IMG/VR virus record: IMGVR_UViG_3300044904_000292
Coordinates: 1 to 48,576 of that record
Strand: one strand, 5' to 3'
Length of the DNA stretch: 48,576 nucleotides
Source: a virus
Shown here one piece after another: positions 1 to 8,561 of the stretch. Below the pieces are notes generated by a model, which was given only the letters and a program-made list of their open reading frames with translations, had not been told where the DNA came from and searched no databases. Position 1 is the stretch's first letter; the number at the start of each line of letters is the position of its first letter. The position numbers and the translations under genes are program-made.

Positions 1-3000
1 GGCACAGCGGTGGAGCACAAGACGGCCAGCGGGAGCTCGGCGAGCGTGACGTTCACGCGGTCGTTCAGCACGGCGCGGACGATCAACTGGTCGGCGACGG
101 CCTACGACACGCCGGGCTTGAGCAGTGCGTCGCTGACGGGCTCGTTCAATGTGACGGCGGCGGGGCCGCAGCAACTGACTCTGGACGTGTCTCCGGCTGG
201 CGCGCAGAGCGTTTCACTGGGTCAAACAGTTAGCTTTACAGCGGCTGTTTCTGTGGGTGGGCTGCCCGTGGGCGGTGTCACTGTCCCGGTGGTAGGCGGA
301 GTGAGAGGCGCCGCAAGCGCTAATCTCGTGACTGGTTCAGACGGCAAGGCTCCCTTCCAGACCTCCGCATCGAATCCAGGCTCTTATTCTGTGACGTTTG
401 GGCCCGCCGCGAAGGTGGGTTACACGAGCAGTACCTCGGTGAGCCGCGCGGTTGTGGTCCAGTCGTGCACGGTCACACCTGGCCCACTGACTGTGTCGGC
501 GGGTCCCGCAGGAGGCACGTACAACATTGCCGTCTCGGCCGCCCCAGGATGCTCCTGGACCGCCAGCACGGATAACGCTTGGGCCAGCGTCCCAGCCGGG
601 TCCGGCGGCAGTGGGAGCGGTTCCGTCAGCGTCTCGGTGTCCGCAAGCGCTGATGCCGCTCCGCGTTCTGCCACGATCACCATTGGTGGAATCGCGGTGG
701 CAGTAACCCAATCCTCGTGTTCGGTCGATGGACTCGCACCTCCGAACGCTAGTTTCAGCAGCGCCGCGGCGACAAGCAGTGTCGCCGTCACGGCCGCGAC
801 GGGATGCCCTTGGAATGCCGTCAGCAATGCCAGTTGGCTGACCGTTACGTCGGGGTCGACATCGACCGGTAGCGCACCCGTGGCATATTCGGTTGCCGCC
901 AACTCGGGAGGCACGCGCAGCGGCTTGATCAGTATCAAGAACCGGACATTTTCGGTTACCCAGGCAGGCACCTGCACATATACAGTGAACCCAGGATCGC
1001 TTACACCTGGCTATCAAGGTGCTACCGGTATCATAAGGCTCTCCACCGATCCAAGTTGTCCTTGGTCGGCTGCCAGCGATTCCACCTGGGCAACTTTCTC
1101 TCAGCCCAGCGGGACAGGGGGGGCGTCGATTGTATATAACGTCCAACAGAACGGTGGCGCCGCCTCGCGCAATGCCGTGCTTGACATTGCGGGACAATCC
1201 ATCCAAGTTCAGCAAGCGGGTAACCCGCTGGCAGGCTGCCGGCCATCGGTCACCAAGGTTCAGACGCAATACAGTGGCTATTTCCTCCCGTTTGGCGACG
1301 TTCCCAATCGTATCGACGTAACTGTCGCATGGTGTGGGACACCTGGTTCCGTGCGCTTTGACATTAATGGCGTTAGGGCCGCTACCGACAGTGCAGCAGG
1401 TTCCGTCACCTCTCACGTCTTCCACATGGCCAAGGACTTTCCAGCACAACTCGCACCGTCGGTAGTAACGATCATCCCGATCTCAACGGATGGCACGACG
1501 GGTTCGCCCTGGACGGGGCAAGTGCACGTTTTCGGCCTGCCGGATTGGTTGGAAGTGACGACACACCAGATGGGCTTTTTCCCTTCCATCGACATCACAA
1601 GTAACGATGTCACCTACGGTTGGGGGTTTCAATATCCTAATCCCGCGATTGAGGACGTCAACATAAGTGTTCCAGACGGGGTACCTTTCCTTGGCGGCGA
1701 GAAGTTCGGCCTGAAGAAGACCTTTTTGTCGATAGACGCCAGTGTCAGCAGCTCATCCGGCTCTGGCATTGGTAGCATTACGGGATCAACAGGCTTCACC
1801 GCATTCGGCAGCGACCTCGATGGCAGCGTCAGCGGGAGCGCCGGATTCACCTTAGGATCGCGATACGGGCTGCAACTTCAAAACGCCACGGTTGGCCTTG
1901 ACATCTCCGGCACTTTGGCGAAGGACGCCTCGGTCTTCGATGTCCTCGCTGGCGCCACGGGAATCGCGGCGCTCGCTGCTCTCCCGGATTCGTTCAAGAA
2001 GCATGCCATGCTCCACGGGGAGATCTCGCCGAGCCTTAATACTACCGTCGGATTCTCCCAGCAGAACGGCGAGTTAGCATTTGACGCGGCAACAGTGGAA
2101 ATCGGTCTTGGACTGAAAGGCAGCCTGGAGGTGAACGTCACTGACGGCCTGTCGGCACACGGTTCAGTTTATGGATCGGGCGCGACGACTGTCGGCTTTC
2201 CATCACCACACTTGCAGGGGGTGGGCTTGACCTTGGGCGCCGAAGTCGAGGCCGAGGCGGACGCAAGCTGGTGGGTCTTCGACGGGAAGTGCGACGCGAA
2301 GGCGTCCATCGCGTGGCTCTGCAAGTGGCAGGCCGGAGACGCTCAGCTCAGTTGCCAGAAATCGGATACGAGCGGCTCAAGCGCAGGTTGTGGCGTCACT
2401 GTGGCGTTGGCACGCGAAGAGAGCGTGAACCTTGAATTGCGACCGATCCAACGAAAGTATGATCGCTGGGGCCGATATGCTGCTCTTTCGCATCCTCAAT
2501 CAGCACAACGCAAGCTGCAAGCTTCAGTCGGAGCGCTCGACGTCAGCGGGCAACCCGGTACAGCAGATGGCGGCGGCGTGAACCAGCAGCTTGTCCAAAA
2601 TGTTTTCCCTGGCGCCAACCCGCAATTGATTCACGCAGGCGCTCTGGACCTACTGGTCTGGGCCTATCAGAACCCCACCCTGCCGTTGGAGCAGTCCACC
2701 GACATCGCTTGGTCCATTAACGATGGCACGGGTTGGACTCCCACTGCATTCGTCGCCCAGGACACCCGTCTGGAGATGTCGCCTGTTTTGGGTGTGGATC
2801 GCAACGGCAATGTCGTAGCCGCATGGAAGCGAGTAAAGGACCAGGCATGGGCGCAGACGGTCCAAACGCTGGCCGATCTTGAGACGCTCCATAAAGAGAT
2901 GGAGGTTGTTTACGCAGTCTTCAATGCGGGCTCGCGGACCTGGAGTCCGGTCACCCAGTTAACCGATGACACTGCTTTCGATACAGACCTGCACATCTCT

Positions 3001-5079
3001 ACCGATTCTGCGGGTGCTCTCATGCTGACGTGGATATCGAATCCTAGCGGCGAATTCACATCGACCAGCGCCAACCCGTCCGCGATCAAGTATGCATTCT
3101 GGACGGGGTCCTCCTTCGGCGTTTCGGCTGTCGCGATGGGCGGTCTAGTAGGGGTTTCGCGCCATGCGGCAGCTCTGAAGGGTTCGCAGGGCGTCATCGT
3201 TATCCAGCGCGATGCGCCCGCGGGAAGTACCGGCGGCGACGTGCTGGACTTGCTATCGTGGAACGGCGCCGCGTGGGCGTCTACCTTGAATTACGCAGCG
3301 AGCGGCGAGAATCGTCTGCCTTCGGCCGTTATTGACAATGCGGGTTCCACCCATCTCGTGTGGGTTCGCAACGGGCAACTGGTCCATTCCACGCTCCAAC
3401 AGTCAACGCCGGATGTTATTCGCGATAGTGCCGACTCCATGGCGTTTTACGATACCCATCTTCTGGTGAATCCGGCCGGCAACCTCACTCTTGTTTGGCA
3501 GCAGGCTAGTGACAACGGGGATGCGAACCTGTTCGCGCGGATCTTCGATCCCGTCACCTCGACGTGGAGTTCCGATGTTCGTCTGAACCTACTTCCGGGA
3601 AGGTCCCACGGGGTAAGCGGGTATTACGCAGCCGACGGCAGCCTCCATCTTTGTTATCTACAAACGCTCGTGGAACGGTCTTCACAGTTGGCTACCATTG
3701 GCGGCAGTTCTGTCCTGTTGGAGAATGTGCCAATGGACGGGCGCACGGATATTTACACGCTCAGCCACTTCCTTTCAGTTGATCTCGCGGTTGCGAACCC
3801 GGACATGCAGGTCACCCCGGCGATTCCGGCGCCCGGAGCACAGGTTGGTGTCCAACTCACCGTCCATAATGCGGGCAGCCTGCCGGTACCCTTCGTCCAT
3901 GCGAACGTTTACGCTGGAACCGTCAAGATTGCGACCCTCACAAGTGAGACGCCGCTTGCCGCGGGCGACAGGCGTGTTCTGTCAGGTCAGTTTACATACC
4001 CGGCCGCGGGTGGCGACATAGTCGTGATCGTCAACGAAGAGCATGCGTTCACCGAGCTGACCTATGACAACAATCGAGCGGTCGTCCAGCTTAGGAACTC
4101 GGTTCCGAGTGCGAAGATCGTCGCAAGCGCCGTTACTGGTGTGGCGCCATTTTCGGTTGACTTTGATGCCAGCGGAAGTGTTGATCCTTCCGGCTCCGCC
4201 CTGAGTTTCAATTGGGTGTTCTCGGATGGCGGTCCGATGGCTGCAGGCGCTAAGGTGTCGCACGTTTTCGGCGCCTCCGGAGCTTATCCGGTAGCGCTGA
4301 GTGCGAGGAATGCCCAAGGAAATTCCAGCACGGCCGCAGTTACCATTACCGTGGTGACCGCCGATGCGCCGACGTTCATAGCCGATGGCGTTGTAGATGC
4401 AGCGAGTTTTGCATCCGGCATATCGCCTGGCTCGATCGCGTCGTTGTTCGGTGTTCGGCTGAGCGCCGTATCGGGCGTATCCTCCGCCCAAGGCTTTCCG
4501 CTGCCAGTTCAATTGCAGGGTACGTCTGTTACAGTCAATGACATTCCGGCGCCGCTGCTGGCGGTCGCCAACGTGGCCGGTTCCGAGCAAATCAATTTTC
4601 AGGTACCCTTCGAGGTTGCAGCACCCGGCAATGCGCGAATTGTCGTTTCTTCTAGCGGTCGCAATAGTTGGCCGATAGACGTTCCTGTTTTGCCGGCCAA
4701 ACCGGCTGTTTTTGTCAGTGGCGGCATCGGACCGGCGATCATGCACGGTTTAACGGGAGAAATGGTAACTGTGACCAAACCTGCTCAGCCCGGGGAGGTC
4801 GTTGTGATCTACTGCACGGGTTTAGGTGCCGTTACGCCGCAGGTGTCGACTGGCTCCGCGGCATCGACAACGACCCTGTCGCAGGCGATCTTGCCATTCG
4901 CCGTGACTGTAGGAGGCAAGGACGCCGTTGTGGACTTTGGCGGCCTTGCGCCCACTTTCGCCGGGTTGTATCAGGTGAACCTGGAGATTCCATCGGGTCT
5001 GACCGGTACATCTGTGCCCCTCGTGATCCAGGTAAACGGCTCTACCTCGACGCCAGTGTCGGTACCTATTGGCCCGTAA
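1..5079 (+). CDS. Giant secreted multidomain protein, BACON x3 / CARDB / PKD / TIGR03437 (5' partial)
   Basis: The reading frame is open from the first base, so the N-terminus, including any signal peptide, lies outside the window; the GTG at base 10 is only an internal codon. About 1690 residues are visible. Roughly residues 150-400 hold three BACON-type repeats, each with a Cys-Pro/Ser-Trp core and an Asn/Ser-x-Trp motif and ending in a VTQ/VQQ strand. The middle part has Asp-box-like and TolB-like WSxD repeats. A CARDB-like adhesion domain follows near 1260-1360 and a PKD domain near 1370-1455 (DASGSxDP, FNWxFSDGG). The last 230 residues are the TIGR03437 domain of Solibacter-type extracellular proteins (GSIASLFG, INFQVP, YCTGLG). 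BACON and PKD modules usually bind carbohydrate or protein at the cell surface. No catalytic domain is recognised. A role as a large extracellular adhesin or binding protein is inferred. Confidence 0.85.
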   Translation, partial: GTAVEHKTASGSSASVTFTRSFSTARTINWSATAYDTPGLSSASLTGSFNVTAAGPQQLTLDVSPAGAQSVSLGQTVSFTAAVSVGGLPVGGVTVPVVGGVRGAASANLVTGSDGKAPFQTSASNPGSYSVTFGPAAKVGYTSSTSVSRAVVVQSCTVTPGPLTVSAGPAGGTYNIAVSAAPGCSWTASTDNAWASVPAGSGGSGSGSVSVSVSASADAAPRSATITIGGIAVAVTQSSCSVDGLAPPNASFSSAAATSSVAVTAATGCPWNAVSNASWLTVTSGSTSTGSAPVAYSVAANSGGTRSGLISIKNRTFSVTQAGTCTYTVNPGSLTPGYQGATGIIRLSTDPSCPWSAASDSTWATFSQPSGTGGASIVYNVQQNGGAASRNAVLDIAGQSIQVQQAGNPLAGCRPSVTKVQTQYSGYFLPFGDVPNRIDVTVAWCGTPGSVRFDINGVRAATDSAAGSVTSHVFHMAKDFPAQLAPSVVTIIPISTDGTTGSPWTGQVHVFGLPDWLEVTTHQMGFFPSIDITSNDVTYGWGFQYPNPAIEDVNISVPDGVPFLGGEKFGLKKTFLSIDASVSSSSGSGIGSITGSTGFTAFGSDLDGSVSGSAGFTLGSRYGLQLQNATVGLDISGTLAKDASVFDVLAGATGIAALAALPDSFKKHAMLHGEISPSLNTTVGFSQQNGELAFDAATVEIGLGLKGSLEVNVTDGLSAHGSVYGSGATTVGFPSPHLQGVGLTLGAEVEAEADASWWVFDGKCDAKASIAWLCKWQAGDAQLSCQKSDTSGSSAGCGVTVALAREESVNLELRPIQRKYDRWGRYAALSHPQSAQRKLQASVGALDVSGQPGTADGGGVNQQLVQNVFPGANPQLIHAGALDLLVWAYQNPTLPLEQSTDIAWSINDGTGWTPTAFVAQDTRLEMSPVLGVDRNGNVVAAWKRVKDQAWAQTVQTLADLETLHKEMEVVYAVFNAGSRTWSPVTQLTDDTAFDTDLHISTDSAGALMLTWISNPSGEFTSTSANPSAIKYAFWTGSSFGVSAVAMGGLVGVSRHAAALKGSQGVIVIQRDAPAGSTGGDVLDLLSWNGAAWASTLNYAASGENRLPSAVIDNAGSTHLVWVRNGQLVHSTLQQSTPDVIRDSADSMAFYDTHLLVNPAGNLTLVWQQASDNGDANLFARIFDPVTSTWSSDVRLNLLPGRSHGVSGYYAADGSLHLCYLQTLVERSSQLATIGGSSVLLENVPMDGRTDIYTLSHFLSVDLAVANPDMQVTPAIPAPGAQVGVQLTVHNAGSLPVPFVHANVYAGTVKIATLTSETPLAAGDRRVLSGQFTYPAAGGDIVVIVNEEHAFTELTYDNNRAVVQLRNSVPSAKIVASAVTGVAPFSVDFDASGSVDPSGSALSFNWVFSDGGPMAAGAKVSHVFGASGAYPVALSARNAQGNSSTAAVTITVVTADAPTFIADGVVDAASFASGISPGSIASLFGVRLSAVSGVSSAQGFPLPVQLQGTSVTVNDIPAPLLAVANVAGSEQINFQVPFEVAAPGNARIVVSSSGRNSWPIDVPVLPAKPAVFVSGGIGPAIMHGLTGEMVTVTKPAQPGEVVVIYCTGLGAVTPQVSTGSAASTTTLSQAILPFAVTVGGKDAVVDFGGLAPTFAGLYQVNLEIPSGLTGTSVPLVIQVNGSTSTPVSVPIGP

Positions 5080-5235
5080 AGTCGTTCCTCAGTTTGCAGG
5101 CTGAGGCGATCATTGGTGCCGTGAGTCAGCCATGTCACCACTCCCATCGGCTCTGTTGCCACTCACGCCGGCTGATACCCTTTGGAGCGCCCCCGGCCAG
5201 GCAGGACGACCTTCCGCAGGCACGCCCTGCAACCG

Positions 5236-6042
5236 CTACTTCCGTAGCGTGACCGTGATCGCTGGCGATTCCTGCGGACTATCCGTTTGCTTTGTTAGCT
5301 CACCGATCGGCAGTGCTGTAGATGTGGACAGGACGTAGATCCGGTAGCGCATCCCCGAAGGCGTGTCACCCTGCCCGAAATGCGCGCTCCGCGTCCACTC
5401 AGGCGACGCGATTTGGCCCTGGACCCACCGCCGGCCGGACTGGTCGACAGGCTCTACGATCAAGTAGTTGTTCAGCTTCGGCTCCCAGCCCTTGCCGGTG
5501 ATGTCCTGCACGGGGCCGACCGTCGCGCCGTCTGCGGGACTCGTGATCCGCACCGAGGAGCCGGAGAGTTGCGCGTATAGCACCCCCACCAGAATCACCA
5601 CCACCGCGGCGACCGACGCCTTCAGTGCCCACGCCCGTTTCGCGCCGACCTTCCCGGCGTCGGGTGATGGAGCCGGTTGAGTGGCGGCCGCCTCCGGTTC
5701 GGATCGAGCCGTGAACTCAGGAACGAAACCTCCTATGGGGATCGCGATCACCCAGCGGTCGCGGCGCCCCTCGTCGGCGTAGTATTCGATCAGCCTTTTC
5801 CGCAGGTCCCCGGCCGCTTGGCTCACGACCCGGTCGTTCCCAGAATCGAAGGCCGGCCCTTTGCCGTACAGCGCCTGCGCGACCAGGATCTCCTTCAGAT
5901 CCCCTTCCAGACCCGCCAGCGCCTTTTCCACGATGTGGTTGAGAAGAATCTTGGCCTTTGGCGCGTTGGCAAATCGCTTGCTCGCCTGGATTCGCCGCAC
6001 CTGACCCCGAAGCTCCAAATGCTCATTCTGGTCGATACCCAT
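5236..6042 (-). CDS. Single-pass membrane protein with acidobacterial N-terminal regulator-like domain
   Basis: The 268-residue protein starts with an about 110-residue domain (LKEILVAQALYGKG, then RVVSQAAGDLRKRLIEYY, ending IPIGGFVPEF). In acidobacteria this domain commonly precedes a transmembrane helix and TPR or beta-propeller modules, and it resembles a degenerate DNA-binding output domain. Residues 137-160 form one hydrophobic helix (VAAVVVILVGVLYAQL). The C-terminal 100 residues look like an Ig-like extracytoplasmic domain (VRITSPADGATV, GKGWEP). A cytoplasmic regulator domain, anchor and periplasmic sensor would fit, but no ligand or target is evident. The gene converges on the large secreted protein at 1-5079, with 156 bases between the stops. 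The start at 6042 is the first ATG that gives the full domain. Function is inferred only. Confidence 0.75.
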   Translation of the reverse strand: MGIDQNEHLELRGQVRRIQASKRFANAPKAKILLNHIVEKALAGLEGDLKEILVAQALYGKGPAFDSGNDRVVSQAAGDLRKRLIEYYADEGRRDRWVIAIPIGGFVPEFTARSEPEAAATQPAPSPDAGKVGAKRAWALKASVAAVVVILVGVLYAQLSGSSVRITSPADGATVGPVQDITGKGWEPKLNNYLIVEPVDQSGRRWVQGQIASPEWTRSAHFGQGDTPSGMRYRIYVLSTSTALPIGELTKQTDSPQESPAITVTLRK

Positions 6043-6203
6043 AACAGTGCCTCTGTTTTCATTATCTGACAGGATTGCTCCATGAGGAATCCGCGCACCT
6101 CACTGTCGCCTGACCGTAAGATCATTGACCTGCACCAGATCGAGCCCCAGAATGCGGTATGGCGCGACCTTCACTGTCGGAACCTGGTGATCATGGGGGG
6201 CTG

Positions 6204-6473
6204 ATGAGTATGGGCGAGATCAATCCGCCGAACGCATATGAGTTTGTAATCCTGTACGGCCCGAGGCTCAGAGGACTCCAAAACGACTCCAAGTCGATGT
6301 CGGCAGCCGCATTCAAGCGCAAACATGGAGTTTCCCCCCAGGATTACCGGAAGCGAATCACGCGGTTCAGGGAGCTGATCAAAGCACAGGACCCGATCAA
6401 TGGCCTGCGCGGGGACGAGATCGTGCAACTGATGCACTTCTTCGTCGCGGTGTGGCGGAGAGAGCATTTATGA
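6204..6473 (+). CDS. Small HTH-like protein translationally coupled to a nuclease
   Basis: An upstream ATG at 6159 is in frame, but the ATG at 6204 follows a G-rich Shine-Dalgarno stretch (gggggg) at a suitable distance and is preferred, giving 89 residues. The centre (KSMSAAAFKRKHGVSPQDYRK) reads like a compact helix-turn-helix and is followed by a basic amphipathic helix and the sequence NGLRGDEIVQLMHFF. The stop TGA at 6471-6473 overlaps the ATG of the nuclease gene at 6470, which is the arrangement expected for translational coupling. No family is recognised. By position it could be a regulator, an antitoxin or immunity partner of the nuclease, or a structural partner; the sequence cannot decide between these. 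Confidence 0.55.
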   Translation: MSMGEINPPNAYEFVILYGPRLRGLQNDSKSMSAAAFKRKHGVSPQDYRKRITRFRELIKAQDPINGLRGDEIVQLMHFFVAVWRREHL

Positions 6474-7459
6474 ACTGGTTCCGTGAGTCCTGCGACGCAC
6501 CGACGAACGATCCGGCGGCGAAGGCCGAGGCGCCGGTCGGGATCGAGTGCGGCCACTGCGGGGAACGGATCGTGGTCGGCGAACCCCCAACACCAGTAGT
6601 ACGTCAGCCGCGGCGCGGTGTATTACCATGCTCTTGGGACGTGGGCGTCCCGTTCAGCGAACAATGCGCCAACCGCCAACGTCGGCCACAACGGTACCTT
6701 GACGCTCTCGTCCAGGTCTTTAGCCACTTTCTGCATGGCCTGCGCACTCGGATGCGAGCAATGAGCTTGGCAACTATCGACTACGACGGAGTGCTTGCCT
6801 CGGCACCGAAGCAAGAGGGAGTGAGCCTCCGCGAATTTCTGGCCGAGGAACTGCCCTACGTCTGGCTCGATGCCTACGTAGCAATGCTGCCGCACCAGCA
6901 CAACGTCCACCGCATTGACGCGGAAGGGTTCGAGTACCTGTGGGATCTCAGCACGGAACTGGTGAATGAGGGCCGCGTGAGGCCGTCCGAAGCCGTCGAT
7001 GACCGCCTCATCGCTGCGCATGGAGTATCGAGATGCAACCCGGAGCCGCGAAATGCCCCCCGGTTGAGACGCCGCACTCTGGGACCCGTTGAGGCCGTGG
7101 ACAAGTCGCAGCGCCTGCCTTACGACAGGGGACACGCAATTGGGCACGTTCTGGGCGGCGTCCTCGACATAAACATCATTCCCCAGAGCCGAGCCGTGAA
7201 CCGGGGCGGCGGTTGGCGTCGCATGGAGCGGTACTGCCAGGAGCATCCGGGCACGTACTTCTTCTGCCGCCCCTTGTATGCGGGCCTCTCGTCCCACCCC
7301 GCGGAGATTGAGTTCGGCGTCCTGAGAGTTGACGGGACGCTGTGGTTGAACACCTTTAAGAACTACGGACGCATCGAGGAGCTTGAGGAATTCGAGCGTC
7401 TCTACCGGGAGAAGATCGCGGCACTTGAAACGAGCGGCGGGGATACCAGGGCACCGTAA
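6470..7459 (+). CDS. Predicted DNA/RNA non-specific endonuclease (DRGH type)
   Basis: The gene is read from the ATG that overlaps the previous stop (ATGA, 6470), giving 329 residues; an in-frame upstream ATG at 6452 is less likely. The nuclease signature is in the C-terminal third: YDRGH at about residues 218-222, followed by NIIPQSRAVNRGG at about 235-247 and then WRRMERYCQEHPG. The DRGH motif plus a downstream metal-binding Asn is the hallmark of the betabetaalpha-metal non-specific endonucleases (Endonuclease_NS/NS_2), which cut DNA and RNA with one metal ion and use the His as general base. The N-terminal part has one CxxC pair (C27, C30) and no recognised fold, and no signal peptide is visible. 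Related domains are often toxins. A 39-base stretch at 6678-6716 resembles part of the gene at 7765, so the N-terminal half may be rearranged. Confidence 0.6.
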   Translation: MNWFRESCDAPTNDPAAKAEAPVGIECGHCGERIVVGEPPTPVVRQPRRGVLPCSWDVGVPFSEQCANRQRRPQRYLDALVQVFSHFLHGLRTRMRAMSLATIDYDGVLASAPKQEGVSLREFLAEELPYVWLDAYVAMLPHQHNVHRIDAEGFEYLWDLSTELVNEGRVRPSEAVDDRLIAAHGVSRCNPEPRNAPRLRRRTLGPVEAVDKSQRLPYDRGHAIGHVLGGVLDINIIPQSRAVNRGGGWRRMERYCQEHPGTYFFCRPLYAGLSSHPAEIEFGVLRVDGTLWLNTFKNYGRIEELEEFERLYREKIAALETSGGDTRAP

Positions 7460-7764
7460 TTGGCATTCAAGTGTTTTAGATTCAGAGCCTGAAACGTCGC
7501 CCGCTTGCGGCCCGGTTGGCTGGCAGGCCGGGTCCAAAAGCGGCGCCCTTAGTCCATAGCCCGCCCTCCTGCGCCCTCGGCAGGAACGGGAATTGTGGAC
7601 CACGCAACGTGCTCGGAACAGAAAGAATGAGATAAACAGCTCCAATGTGGCTGGTTGGATCTATAATCGATGCGGCATGACCAGCGTGGCGGGGAGAATT
7701 GCATCGGCGGTGCCCCACCCAGGCGTCTTGATTCACCGCCAATTTCGAAAAGGAGAATTATTTC
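7460..7764. other. Intergenic region, 305 bases, with possible promoter
   Basis: No convincing gene is seen. The left part has GC-rich inverted repeats near 7508-7535 (ggcccggttgg and ggcaggccggg type) that could end the nuclease transcript, but no T-run follows them. The right part holds a TATAAT element at 7662-7667 and a good ribosome binding site before the secreted-protein gene at 7765. Confidence 0.4.
7662..7667 (+). promoter_or_regulatory. Possible -10 element for the secreted protein gene
   Basis: A perfect TATAAT lies 98 bases upstream of the ATG at 7765 in an otherwise gene-free stretch. No good -35 hexamer is found 16-18 bases upstream, so the assignment rests on the -10 match alone. 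The message would also carry the strong AAAGGAG ribosome binding site near 7750. Confidence 0.25.
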
Positions 7765-8487
7765 ATGATTCTGAGAGGTCTGAATTCGGGGCACCGCACC
7801 GCGCGGCTCGCCTTAACTGTTATGGCCTTTTCCGCTGTGGCGTTTGTCGCTCGCGCGCAAACCCCGCAAGCATTCTTCGAGCGTTCGACCGTGACTGGTT
7901 CCGGCAATACGATCAGCGCTACCAATGTCCCGGTGGTTATCTCCCCGGGGCTCACCGTATACATCAACGTCACCATGCAATTCAACGTGGACCACAACGG
8001 TAACTTGACGCTTTCGTCCGGGTACCCGCAGGTCGTCCCGGCGCCGAATCTGTTGTCGTCCACCTTTCAGGCGGGCACATATGTGGGGCCCAGTAGCGCG
8101 GGTAACCCTGGGACCGCTGTTGTCACGGTCAGCGGCCCGGGTGTCACCGATGGTGGGGCCACGGAATGGTCACTAAACCTGACGACCGATGTCAGTGACA
8201 CCAACACCTGTAACCGTCCAAATCCAAGAAGCGCTACATGGTACGTTGGCCCAACCGCGAGCAATCCGGTAGCGGCACGACTCAAGAGCGCCGGTATCAC
8301 TTCGACAGCTTGGAGTTATGGTGTTGCCAGCGCCTCCCAATGTCTTAGTTGCACTTGGTCTTCCGGCGCCTTAATCGGGGCTAGCCAAACCGGGAATGCG
8401 ATCACGATCGCAAGCTTTAGCACCGGTTGCGGTTTCCAAGACAAAAGCGCTCCCACAGACCAGATAACCTACACACTTAAACCATAG
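7765..8487 (+). CDS. Exported protein of unknown function
   Basis: The product has 240 residues. A classical signal peptide is visible: basic start, hydrophobic core (LALTVMAFSAVAFVA) and a likely cleavage after ARA near residue 32. The mature part is rich in Thr, Ser, Asn and Gly with alternating hydrophobic residues, as in extracellular beta-rich proteins. Six or so cysteines sit in the second half (NTCN, CLSCTW, TGCGF), compatible with disulfides outside the cell. No catalytic motif or known family is recognised. A clear AAAGGAG ribosome binding site stands nine bases before the ATG. The gene lies 74 bases upstream of the NHL-repeat gene and may share its transcript. It is probably a surface or secreted protein of the host. 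Confidence 0.7.
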   Translation: MILRGLNSGHRTARLALTVMAFSAVAFVARAQTPQAFFERSTVTGSGNTISATNVPVVISPGLTVYINVTMQFNVDHNGNLTLSSGYPQVVPAPNLLSSTFQAGTYVGPSSAGNPGTAVVTVSGPGVTDGGATEWSLNLTTDVSDTNTCNRPNPRSATWYVGPTASNPVAARLKSAGITSTAWSYGVASASQCLSCTWSSGALIGASQTGNAITIASFSTGCGFQDKSAPTDQITYTLKP

Positions 8488-8561
8488 GCAGGATTATTGA
8501 ATCGGAAGCCGGTCCTCGAACTTGACCGACCTAACCCGATTTCCATTGACGGGAGAGCCTA

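Noticed and set aside
5087-5106. Terminator between the convergent genes at 5079 and 5236
   Set aside because: The stem cctcag/ctgagg is only six bases with an eight-base loop and no T-run on either strand.
6623-7645. 340-residue minus-strand frame opposite the nuclease
   Set aside because: The plus strand has the DRGH nuclease motif and a coupled start; the minus frame has no recognisable domain.
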